DNA of 64,000 nt, taken from contig BCKK01000002.1 in the NCBI GenBank assembly GCA_001600615.1, positions 87,609 through 151,608 of the forward strand. Direction: 5' to 3'. This stretch comes from Dioszegia crocea. Its lineage: Eukaryota > Basidiomycota > Tremellomycetes > Tremellales > Bulleribasidiaceae. Both the position numbers and the translations under genes were made by a program. Positions 32,543-42,922 of this stretch are shown here, piece after piece (the stretch's first letter is position 1; every line of letters starts with the position of its first letter). The notes beneath the pieces were generated by a model. The model ran no database searches, had not been told where the DNA came from, and saw only the letters and a program-made list of their open reading frames with translations.

Positions 32543-35214
32543 ATGGCAGCAATGGAAGAAGCAGGCTTCGTCAGACCCGCAGCTCAAGCCATAAGGTGAG
32601 GCCTGATCAAAGCCAGCATTGACCTAGGCCTGGCTGACAAGCTCGATAGACAATCTTGGCATTCCGTGTTCTCGGATCCACTGCTCTCTCTTGGGCGACT
32701 CAAGGCTCAAGCCGCAACAAAGTCGGGATTAGGCGAAGATGATGGTGTTGGAGGGGTCGTATTGCGATCTGTCTACTGGAGGGTGAGTGCGCAACATTAA
32801 TGCAAAGTTCGCGTGTCTAACCCCACCAGCTATTTCACGGCCTCTTACCTCCACCTACGTCTCAGAATCTCTTCGCCCCGACCTTGGAGATCTCGAGAGC
32901 GACATATACATCTCTGCGCCGACGTTATCTGGAGGCTCCGGACGGACGATGGGCATCAGACTGCTCACCTGACGACAATTCACCCTCTTCTCCATCACTG
33001 GTGTCGTATGCTGGAGGAAAGGCGGAAGGTACCTGGGACCCGTTGAGCCTGGATGGACAGTCACCTTGGAAGACCTGGTTCGCTCATCAGGATCTTCGAG
33101 CCACGATTCGGCAGGATGTGGACCGAACATTCCCCGACATTGAGTACTTCCAGATCGAGAGGGTCAAGCGGTCGATGGTGACAATGCTCTTCTTATTCGC
33201 CGTCATGAACCCAGATGTGGGATATCGCCAAGTGAGTGGATGTTTCTTGGTCTCGCTCGGTCTGGATCTAATATCTGTAGGGAATGCACGAGCTGCTGGC
33301 AGTTTGTCTACTCTCGGTAGATCGAGACTCGCTCGATGTCAGGAACAGAGAGGAAGCAGAGCCGTCCACTTCCAGTGGAGCTGTCATGATGGAAGCGATG
33401 CGTCATACTCTGGACAGAAGATGGGTCGAGCATGACTCTTTCGGTCTATTCCAGGAGGTCATGCGAGGCGCAAAGCCCTTTTATGAATGGCGAGCTGAGG
33501 AAGGACCTGTAAGTCCTCTGGAACGCATGGCGAACATCGTCCTGATCTGACACTGGCAGAGGACAAAAGTGCCCGATGCGCCGAAAGCACCTATAATACT
33601 GAGGTGTCAGCACCTCCATAATTCTCTGCTCCGGCGGATAGACCCACAACTATGGGAGAGATTCGAGACGGAGGGCTTGGAACCTCAAATTTGGGCGATG
33701 TGAGTTACAGCATGTCTTGATGACTCGAGCTGATGATCTGAGTCGCTGGATACGGCTCATCTTTACTCGGGAACTGCCATTCCCGGTCGCAATGCGATTA
33801 TGGGACGGTGTCTTTGCTGAAGATCCTGGTTTGGGTCTATTGGATTTTGTGTGCATCGCCATGCTTCTGCTCATCCGGAATGAACGTGAGTGCCATTTTA
33901 TGCCAAAGATCTAACATGACAGTCATCGAGGCGGATTACTCCACACTCTTGACCAGACTCCTGCGCTATCCCGCACCATCTACGGAATATCCCCTTTCTC
34001 CACATCTCATCCTCGCTCAAGCGCTCTTTCTCCGGAGTAATGTCACGCCAACGGGAGGTGTGGAGGTGGTGCTACAGAACCAAGAGTTGCTCGGCGTGCG
34101 AGCCGCTCCGCCGGAACGGAAAGGCGAAGCGGAATCGCCGAGACGCCTGGAACACAATCGCCCAAACTCTAACCAGCGGCCGCCGCCTGCTCAACCTCCA
34201 AGGCCTGGAGTGCAGAGTCTTGCGCAAGGGCTGTTCGAACGAGCACAAGCTGCAGGCTTGGACAAGACTTTCTATTCTACAGTAGCGGATATCAAAGTGA
34301 GTAACGCGGCCAAGTTGAGTTCTGACCAGCAGAAAAATCTACCGGAGGGATATTCATCCTACTTACCAAATCTACCATTCTCACCAGCTCCCCGCGACAA
34401 TGGTCATTTCTCTTCAATACCGTCAACTAGCACCGCCCTCCCACCTCGATCTGGCTTTTTCAGTCCAGTCCACAATCCCGTTTCCGCATTCTATCCATCC
34501 CGACCAGCGACCGCTAGCCGGCCGTCTATCGATAGTAACATATCGATCAAATCACTAAGGGATGCTGAGCGGGACATGGCGGAACTCCGACTTGCAATGG
34601 TTGGTATGGGCAAGGCGATGAATGAGTGGATGTCGGCTATGCCTATACCCAAGGATCTGGCAGAGAGTGATGCGTGGAATGGTCTTGGGAGGGTGAGAGA
34701 TACACTGCTTGATGCAGCTGGTAACGAGGTTGAGGATATGGTGAGGGTGTGGGGATGGCACGAGGGCTTGGAAGCCCCACGGAGTAGGGATGAAGCTTCA
34801 GCAGAACCCCAGATTCGATCTGAACCGACCACCGCGGTCACAGAATCCTCTCAACACCCGGTTCCTTCCCCTGTAACTCCCAAAGTCTCCTCTTTCCCCA
34901 CCGCAAGCGCTCATGCCTCGACACCAGTCGATTCTCGTCTCGCTAAGCCTCAGCTCCACCTCTCAGCTCGAAGTGACAAGCCCAGCGCCGGTCTGCCAAG
35001 GGCACCCCAGTCCACGGCGATCAAGCATACCAAGAAGGAGGTGCATAATCGGCCGCAAACGAGCGTTTCCTCAACGTTGAGCGCAGCTAATGCTGCGCCC
35101 GATCCCCGCATCAGCGATCCACTTGCAGGCCTTCATATTAGTATGGACCCGTTGGGTGGTATAGGAGTTGATCAGGTTAGGCGGGTGGAACCAATGAGTG
35201 GGCGTCGAGAATGA
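32543..35214 (+). CDS. TBC-domain Rab GTPase-activating protein, TBC1D5-like
   Basis: Eight exons (32543..32595, 32650..32782, 32830..33231, 33281..33508, 33560..33699, 33743..33885, 33923..34296, 34333..35214) encode about 784 residues. The dual catalytic fingers are present: the Arg finger in IRQDVDRTFPD (about 150) and the Gln finger in YRQGMHELLA (about 196, completed by splicing). SVYWRLFHGLLP, LFTRELPFPVAMRLWDG and LDFVCIAMLLLIRNE also match TBC domains. A split, insertion-bearing TBC domain with this order resembles TBC1D5, a Rab7 GAP acting with retromer. The C-terminal half is disordered. The 36-nt intron at 34297-34332 is inferred because removing it joins STVADIK to KNLPEG, a TBC1D5-like motif; the unspliced frame is also open. 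Confidence 0.8.
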
Positions 35215-35390
35215 GACGCCCATAGTGCTGTATACTTTGTATTGATGCATATTATCTATAAACCCTACAAATTAATTAGAGGAGAGTGTCCGTGCCAGCA
35301 CGAAATGTTCTAGGGAGAGATTTGTAAGGAGGGCGAATCTAACAACTAAAGAACCAAAATCTAACAAAGGGAGCCTGTATCCTGGGACGA

Positions 35391-37809
35391 CTAGCTCGAC
35401 CCGACATAGTAGTTGTAGTTGTATGATTGTGGAGAGGTGGTGTACTGTCCATTTATCTGGGCAGACGCCACATCCCCGCCGTTCCTCGAAATCTTTCCGC
35501 TCATCGAGCCAGGGGAGTTGGCAATTTTGAGCTTGTTGAGACCGGCCTTGACATTGAAGGACTGGGTGTTGGACCCCGATGTCAAGGTAACGACGGCATC
35601 GGAGGTAGTGAGAGCGACAGCCCAGACGTAGTCGGTAGTCCAGTCCCAGCCGGTGGGCTTGCCAATGTAATCATTGGCGTTGGCATCGTGGGAGTGGGGG
35701 CGGGACCAGAGGACGAGGGTATCCTTGGTGATGGAGGGATATCGGCCAGTCTTGTAGGCAGTGGAGTAGTACTGGGTGAGGGGAGCAAGACCCTGGTGGT
35801 CGAAACCGTTCACCCAGTTGCCAGAGTAGCCGGGGAGAGCGCCCTGGACGGGACCAATGTAGGATGACTCTCCGTAGTCGTTCCAGGTGAGGATTTCGAC
35901 CTGCTTGACACGGTCACGCATGGCAATGAGCTGCTCCCATCGGGTGCAGTACATCCAGTCATCCGCACGGTATAGCCAGTTCTTGTTCCATAGGTCCGCA
36001 CCGAAGTGGGTGAAGAAGAATGGCGACACGGCGGCCATGTACTCCTTGGAGCCCAGGGCGTTCATGTACCGGTTATCGGTGTCGGTGGAGATTTGGTTGT
36101 TGCCCATGGGCCAAGCAGAGTTCCAGTTGAGCTGTCGAGTCAGCTTAATCCATAATGAGCAGACTGAAACTTACCTCGCCGTCCATCCAGGAGTTTCCGG
36201 AGAAGGTGCTAACATCGGAGAAGATGGAGGGGACAAAGAAGATGTTGGTGCCTTGGTTGGTCAACGCGTTGACAAACATGGTCTGCCAAGCGGCGGACCC
36301 CTGGCCGGTACCGAAGTTACAGTCCGAGCCAGCAAAGGTGGAGACAAGGACTTTGCCGTTGTGCATCGCCTGATTGGGGTGTTTGGCGAACCGCTGCACG
36401 ATGTTCACGAGGTTGGTGGCGTCGCCGCCCGACCAACAGCCGAGAGCGGTGACGTCAAGGGAGAGGAAGAGCTTGAACCCGGTTCCCGAGTTTTGGGCGG
36501 CGGCATAGGCATCGGCGGCACGGTCGACCTGCCATGATTCCGACCCGAGGTTCAAAGCGAAACCGTCGATGGCCTGAGCGCTGGCAGCCTTGATGTCCGT
36601 CATCCAGTTGGCCTGGTTGTACGGGTAGGTGTTACCAACCATGTGGTGCGCCCAGACCTGGTTGTTGCCTGAAGTGCTGGGGGGTTGTGCCGTAGGCTGA
36701 GGCTGGACAGTGGGGGCAGCGGTAGTCTTTGCAGGGGAGGTGGTAGGGGAGGGGATGACGATGTGCTCGTTACCGATGTTGGTGGCCGAAGGGGTAGCGG
36801 TCGCAACTGGGCAGTTCTCGCCCGAAAGCAACTGGAAGAGTTCCATTGCCCAGAAACCGCCGCATGTCTCGCTACTGTTTCCCTTGCACGGAAGGTGGCA
36901 GATATCGGCGTATGTCACGGATGCTGGCAGTTTCGAGCCACAGTAGCATTGCTCTGCGTATTCGACACCGGCAAAGGCGAAACCCTTGTCTTCGCAAAGC
37001 GAAAGACATGAGTCGACGGTCATTCCAGCCATAGCGGGGTTCGAGAACTCAGTGAGCAGACGAGGGTTGGAATCTACGGCACATCCGAGAGCGGACCACT
37101 CGGAGTCACTGGCGCTGGAAGTAGGTGTTGGGGAGGGGATGACGGCTTTGGTAGTGGTGACTGGGGGGGAGACGACAGGGGTTGAGGTGGAGCAGTTGGA
37201 CGAGCCGGTGAATTGGTAGACGTTTAAGAACCAGGCAGCACCGCAGAGTTCGGATGAGTCACCCTTGCAGGCCATGTTACACGCTGCGTCGGGCTCAGAC
37301 TTGCCGCCGGATCCAGTCAAGGCATTGGAGCAGTAGCACTGGACCGTTAGCTCAATCGAGGCGAAAGATGTGAGATGCTAACCTCGTCTGCGTATTCCGT
37401 CCCGGCGTACTGGAAACCCAGCTTCTGACATTGGGTCATGCAGAGCATAGGAGTCATGACATTCGAGGAGAATGCAGAACCGGCCAGCAAGCGTTGCCCA
37501 TATGACTCAGTCATACACCCAAGCGCCTTCCAGTCGGCTGGCATTTTGTTGGCCCGTCTCTCGACGAGGGGAGGAGGTTTTGTCTAGCAGTCAGATTCAA
37601 GTTACAGCATTCAAAATTCGTCAACATACCATTCCCATGGAATCACCGTAATAACGCGCAAGGATTTTGGAGAGACCGCGTCGAGCGTGTCCAGCTAAGC
37701 CCTGATTGTAGACCGCTGGGGCCATATGTCTGCCGGGCTGGAGAGGACCTGCCTCGACGACACCAGCGACCGCAAGAAGCGATAGGAGGAAGGGAGCGAC
37801 CGGCGCCAT
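35391..37809 (-). CDS. Secreted WSC-WSC-GH71 alpha-1,3-glucanase (mutanase)
   Basis: Four exons (37809..37630, 37583..37383, 37338..36175, 36131..35391) encode 761 residues. A signal peptide (MAPVAPFLLSLLAVAGVVEA) is followed by a short pro-like region with basic sites. Two WSC domains come next (about 72-165 and 190-290), each with the regular Cys pattern (GCMTE, CQKLGF, CYCSNA, CKG, LCG; and GCAVD, CEDKGF, CYCGSK, CKGNSSETCGG). A Pro/Thr linker leads to a GH71 domain from about residue 345 (VWAHHMVGNTYPY, DGFALNLG, KLFLSLDVTALG, ILTWNDYGESSYIGP, WSRPH). GH71 enzymes cleave alpha-1,3-glucan of fungal walls; WSC domains probably anchor the enzyme to wall polysaccharide. This suits wall remodelling or mycoparasitic use; which one cannot be told. 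Confidence 0.92.
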
Positions 37810-38441
37810 TATAGGAATTTATCGGGAAGAGATTGAGGTGGGGGAGGAGGGCGAGAAAAGGAGTGTAGGCCGTCGAGGCTGAGCACCGGGCTCGTTGAGA
37901 TAGTCGGAAGGGTGGTGAGGAATGAAGAGAGTGAGAAGACAAGTCAAAAGATTCACACGACAAGGATAATTGAAGGGAAGATTCGCTTGATCTGCCCGCC
38001 GCCACCGATACCTCCTCATACCACGATGGATGCGACATGACGCGACTTCTGTGCTCGGCGCGTCCCTTCACGCGGGTTAGTATGCCGTCAGTCCGCCTTA
38101 AGGCCGGAGAGGAGATGGAACATTGGATGAGATATGTCACATCTGGACCCTGACAATCGAGCGGAGATGGCTGGACAAGGCGCGTCGGGAAATAGCTTGG
38201 ACGCGTCTTGCTTTTCCCTGAGAATGTCACCCGGATATTACGTATGCAATGGGGATCCCTTATCCGTGCGCGCCTTGCCGCTCCCCCCTGTTTTCCGCCG
38301 CCATCCTTTTGCTCTCCTGCTCTCCTCCTGTGCGAAACACGTTCCGCAATGCGGCAGGCTGTACGCCCCTGTATGCGGACAAACAGGCTCACTGGTCGCT
38401 ACAAAAACGCCACCCGCCTCCGAACTCAGTACCACAGCAAA
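37810..38441. other. Divergent intergenic region, GH71 / membrane-protein genes
   Basis: This is a shared upstream region. The GH71 side has a C/T-rich leader on its own strand (37815-37900). No coding exon or strong palindrome was seen. Confidence 0.4.
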
Positions 38442-39761
38442 ATGCTAATCACTCTGACGCCCTACGCCGTTCTGACCATCTTGATTTCCACAGTGGTAGC
38501 CCTCGATACCGCAGACGATTCTACCCCGACAGCGTCAGGCGACAGAGCCAGTCCGAGTCAAGACGTGGAATGCACCACCGACGATGGCGTAGCGTAAGTC
38601 TTCGCAAGGAGGACGTGTTTGAACCTCGAACGTAGCTGACATGTGCTCAGCAACTATGTTTCCTGCCAAAAGGACAAATTCAGTACCACCCAGCTGGTGA
38701 TTGGCGGGGTAGGGGGCGTGCTCGGCCTCTTTCTAATAGGCTATGGGATAGTGTGGTTCCTGAATAGAAGGAAGCTGAAGAAGAAGAGCGACGATGGAGG
38801 GGAGGCGGGAAAGGGCAAAGCGGCCCAGCAGCAACTGAAGAAGAAGGCTGAGGAAGATTACTCCGAAGACTCGGATGAGTCAGACGACGACGACAGGCAT
38901 GATAAGCGCAGGCAGGTGGAGAAGAAGAAATACGTTGATGAGGAGACGGATGAGGAGAGTGAGGAGAGCGAAGAGGAAGAGAGACGACCCGCAACAAGGC
39001 AAGCTCCTCGTGCGCAACAGCAACGACCATCCCCACAACCGAGATCTATCCCCTCCAAGCCTGCTCAGCCTGAGACTCGCGCTTTACCCCGATCTTCTCC
39101 GCCACAATCGCGATCTTCGCCTCCGAAGCCCTCACCGACCCCGCCCTCCGCCCCGAAACCATCCGCGACTGCTACCCCCCGCAGTAAACAAGCAGCGCGG
39201 GTAGAGACAGAGTCGGAAGAATCTGATGAGTCCGAGTCGGAGACAGAGTCAGACGATGATTCTGATGCCTCTGAACGACCCCCTGCCAAAACCTCGAATC
39301 GCCCTCCTGCGCCCAAACCCGAAATAACCAAGCCTCAGGCGGCGGTCCAGCGAGTCCGTCGAAACGTCTCGCCCGACAATCTTAGCGAGGACGAATCTCC
39401 TGGCGTTCGACCATCGAGTCGAAAGGCTCACTCATCTGACCATATCCAGAGGTCTGACGCTTCCCGCGAGGCAGTACCTGTTGCCATCCCCCAGCCTAGC
39501 AGATCGCGAGATCCTGCGTCCGTCACTCGAGCTGGTCAAAGCACCTCGCCGCTGAAAATCAGCAAGGCGGAAAGGCAAACGCCACAGCGGTCGTCTTACA
39601 TGCCTTCCTCTCGCCCGGCTGTCCGGTCTTCACCTTCTAGTGAAGCTCCTCCGCGACGCTCGGCCAAGGAGAGCACGGCGAACTCGCCTGAAGGGTCCGC
39701 GAAAGAGACCAGGAAGGGCAGCAGTAGTAGCGATGCGAAGAAGCGCAGCGACAGAGTGTGA
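38442..39761 (+). CDS. Type I single-pass membrane protein with acidic, disordered cytosolic tail
   Basis: Exons 38442..38593 and 38651..39761 encode 420 residues. A signal peptide (about 1-21, ending VVALD) is followed by a short outer part of about 45 residues with two cysteines (VECTTDD and YVSCQKD). One membrane helix follows (LVIGGVGGVLGLFLIGYGIV), then a basic stop-transfer RRKLKKK. The remaining 320 residues are a low-complexity tail with alternating acidic Ser/Glu/Asp blocks and Pro/Ser/Arg stretches, rich in possible phosphosites. The topology recalls fungal wall-stress sensors, but no WSC or other named domain is visible. The family is not recognised. Confidence 0.72.
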
Positions 39762-40020
39762 TACTAGCCAGAAGTAGTTCGCACCATAGACATCAGTTGA
39801 AAGACGTCTGCGATAGGAGTGACAATAGATTGTGTAGGCAGTAGAGTGAGCTGGACGGGCGAGCTACCCACATGCCATGCATCAATTCTGCATCAACCCA
39901 TTTGTTCGATTCGTAGATCTGATCAAAATCTCCAATCCCGTATTTTCCTCTCCACCTCCTGCTCCCACCGTTGATCTATCCATACCTCACTCTGCGCCCC
40001 GTCTTCTGCCTGACGACAAG

Positions 40021-41290
40021 ATGTCATCAGCCACTGCATCGTCCTCGTCCTCGTATCTGTCGCCCAGCAGAAGCTTGCTCGACGCAGGCACTCTCATCAA
40101 ACAGGGAGCTGAAGCGGTCCGTCCTCTCCTCGTATTCTTATAACACCTCACTGATCATTCAGCGAGTTTACGCCCTATCAGCACAGCTTGCCCCTTCATC
40201 TCTATACTGGCCCCCATCTGCTACTCCCTCCTCGTCTTCCGCGCCTCCGACTCCTACTGCACCTTCACCGCCCCTAATACTTAAACACCGCTTCCCCAAA
40301 ACGTACCGCCATCCTACGCTCGATGCAACATTAACAAAATCCCGCTTATCCTTCGAAGCTCGTGCGCTGTCGAGATGTCTTAAGGCAGGCGTAGTGGTAC
40401 CGCGGGTGATGTGGGTAGACGAGAAGGAGGGAGTGCTGGGGATGGAGATGATCGAGGGGTGGAGCGTCCGGGAGATACTTGGCGGTGGGGCGGAGGGTGA
40501 GGTGGAGGTTGAAGCTGAGGAAGATGAGGAGGAGATTGAGGAAGGGATGGAGAGGCTAGAAGTGGCTGATGAGGATGGGCCCGAGGAGAGCGAGGGTTGG
40601 CTAGCATTGCAGGAAGCCGGGGTGTCTCAAGGTCAGTCCTACCGTACCTTCAGTCAGAATTCCTTGCTCGGACATAGCTGATGCTGTATAGAACATCTCA
40701 TGTCTGCTGTAGGCTCGGCACTTGCACGCCTTCATGCTACAGGCATAATACATGGAGACCTGACAACGAGCAACATGATGATTCGCCTGACGCCATCTAG
40801 AACAGAAGCGTACGAAGTGGTACGTTTTCTGTCTGTCCTCTAGACCCAGTACCCCACAAGATCTGACTCATCATGTACGTCGCTGACACTCGAAGGTCCT
40901 AATAGATTTCGGTCTGTCCTCACAGGCTCAATATGCCGAAAACTACGCTGTGGACCTGTATGTCCTCGAAAGGGCATTTGGGTCAACTCATCCCGCAAGT
41001 GAGGGGTTGTTCGCGGGCGTAAGTCGCATCTCATTTGGTCTACTGCACACTGCTTAGCTGGCCCGTATGATAGCTAGCAGTCGAGACTTAGACTCCTGAG
41101 CTGACTCGTTAGGTACTGGAAGCCTATGGCAAGGGGATGGGCAAGAAATGGGCAGATATCGAGAAGAGGTTGAAGGAGGGTAAGTCTTCGCCTCGCTATC
41201 CACTTGCTGGTTTGGCCTTGAGTTGTATGGGGAGATGTGCTGACTGCTCCAGTACGGATGAGAGGTCGAAAGCGCGATATGACAGGATAG
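40021..41290 (+). CDS. BUD32: EKC/KEOPS complex kinase/ATPase Bud32
   Basis: Six exons (40021..40116, 40163..40631, 40713..40819, 40896..41018, 41113..41179, 41253..41290) encode 299 residues. Landmarks of Bud32/PRPK in order: [11 protein letters not shown] (N-lobe), [17 protein letters not shown] with the conserved Lys, [11 protein letters not shown] (catalytic loop lacking the usual HRD), [24 protein letters not shown], and the basic C-terminal [12 protein letters not shown]. An acidic insertion of about 40 residues (rich in EVE/EEE) sits after [10 protein letters not shown]. Bud32 is an atypical ATPase of the KEOPS complex needed for the tRNA modification t6A, with further links to telomeres and transcription. 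The last junction rebuilds the terminal motif exactly, so the end is secure. Confidence 0.95.
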
Positions 41291-41608
41291 CTATATGCAT
41301 CGCGTCAGCAACTCACACCGCTACCGGGCACTGCATCACTCCTCAGACTTGGCAGTATTTACCGCTGCGTACCGGTGGGGCTATTGAGGTCGATGTTCTG
41401 ATGTCGTGAATTACTTCATGCTTGATATGGTGTCACTTGCTATGCTGAAGCTCGGGCTATCTACAGTATGAAACGTCTAAGCACTGGGGATTCTCGCAAA
41501 ATACGGATAGCTAAACACATCTATACACAATCCCGGAATGAGTCCTTCATATCAGTCCGCCCTCCCTCACGCCACGCCACGCCACGCCACGCCACATCCA
41601 CGTCACCA
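41291..41608. other. Convergent intergenic BUD32 / GATA gene
   Basis: These are 3' regions of two converging genes. It contains the CACGC pentanucleotide repeat at 41568-41595 and nothing else recognised. Confidence 0.5.
41568..41595. repeat. CACGC pentanucleotide microsatellite (5.6 units)
   Basis: Five perfect CACGC units plus CAC, directly beyond the stop codon of the GATA gene (at 41609-41611), so probably in its 3' UTR. Confidence 0.9.
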
Positions 41609-42922
41609 CTACGCCAACCCTAATGTCCTCAAAGACGGCAGGTGCCTCGAGGGCTGTGCGACGCCGCGCATTGGCGGAAGGTGGACCCGTTCACTTGGCT
41701 GCCGATACGCCCGAGCAAAACCGGGCACGGGCCACGGAAGGAGGGGGGAGGCTTCTCGGGGAGCCGGGTTGTAGAGAAAACTGGGACGGGTGTCCAGCAG
41801 CTTGAAGTGCGTTGGGGGGAGGTATGAGGTGCGGGGGTGAGACGTAGCCGACCGGGCGGGGGCTCGAGCGGGGATCTGGATAGTCTGCGCAGTTAGCATC
41901 CGGACAGTAGAGGGGGAGTATGCGTGGTCCGACGTGGTAGAAGGCGAGATCGGGGGAATATGGGTAGGAGGCAGGGAAGGTGAGGAGAAAGCACTGACCT
42001 CTTGACCCTTCTGCTCGCAAAGCGAAAGAAGCCCCTCGATAGCGCGACCCTCATATTGGTGATCCGAAACCTTCTCCCTCTTCCCATCCACCTCTCGACC
42101 GCCGTCAACATTACTCCCGAGCACGATTGTAAACTCCTCGTCCGAATCGGTCGTAGGATACTCGCGAGAAGCGGGCACAGATATTTTCACCTCTGCTCCG
42201 ACCGTAAGTCGGAGCTTCAGACTGGATCGCGATGCGGGAATAGGATAGGTGCCGGGGGGTGTAAAGGGAGAGACTTCGTAAGAGTCGGGGGAGGTGGCGA
42301 AAGTAGGGGTGATGAGACCCGTTGAGGAGGAAGGGGAGGTGCGGGCAGTCGAGCGAGAACCGCTGTCGCCAGAGGTTCGTCGAGAGGCGCGAGCCATGCC
42401 AGGCGGGCTGGCGCGCTGGCCACGGCGGCAGAGATCTTGGGGGCGGTGGCGGTGATGGTTATTGTACTGACTCCATCAGCTGGTCATTCTCATTTCGATT
42501 TAGACTTTCAGCGGATACGTACGTATAAGCCACAAGCGGAGCACAGCTTGTGGACGCCTGGCCCGAAAGACCCAGAGCGGTCTTCACGCCATTGCCCCGT
42601 CTCGTGCTGTACTGATCAGCGATAGGCTCCAGGAACCTTTTTTAACTCCGCCGCGACACTGCCCTCCGCTCGTCGAAGAACTCTTTAGGTGGATCCGAAG
42701 GTGAGTACGTACCTCGGTGCAGCCACAGTTGGCACAGACCCCCTCCACGGGCCTTCTTCCGGCCTTGGACCTCTTGCGGCGAGAAGCTCCACGAGCAGGG
42801 ACGGATGCTGACGACGGTAGCGATCGAGCTGGGATGATAAGTCGAGGCAATCCGCCGATGGGCGCGGGGCACGAGGAGGCCGCAACCAAGGCGAGTCGGG
42901 CCGGACGAGAGCGAGGAGACAT
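41609..42922 (-). CDS. GATA-like zinc-finger transcription factor with long finger loop
   Basis: Four exons (42922..42713, 42606..42523, 42466..41999, 41884..41609) encode about 345 residues. The zinc finger is assembled across three exons: VCANCGCTE ends exon 1, then ETGQWRED and HKLCSACGLY in exon 2, then a basic HHRHRPQDLCRRG tail. The four cysteines are C-x2-C-x25-C-x2-C, against about 17-20 in usual GATA loops. A basic run (RRKRSKAGRR) precedes the finger. The rest is Ser/Pro/Thr-rich with no second domain; the 114-nt last intron (GTCAGT donor, GCTAAC branch) is stop-free and 3n, so its removal is inferred. It presumably binds GATA-like sites in DNA; target genes are unknown. The leader is spliced. 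Confidence 0.72.
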
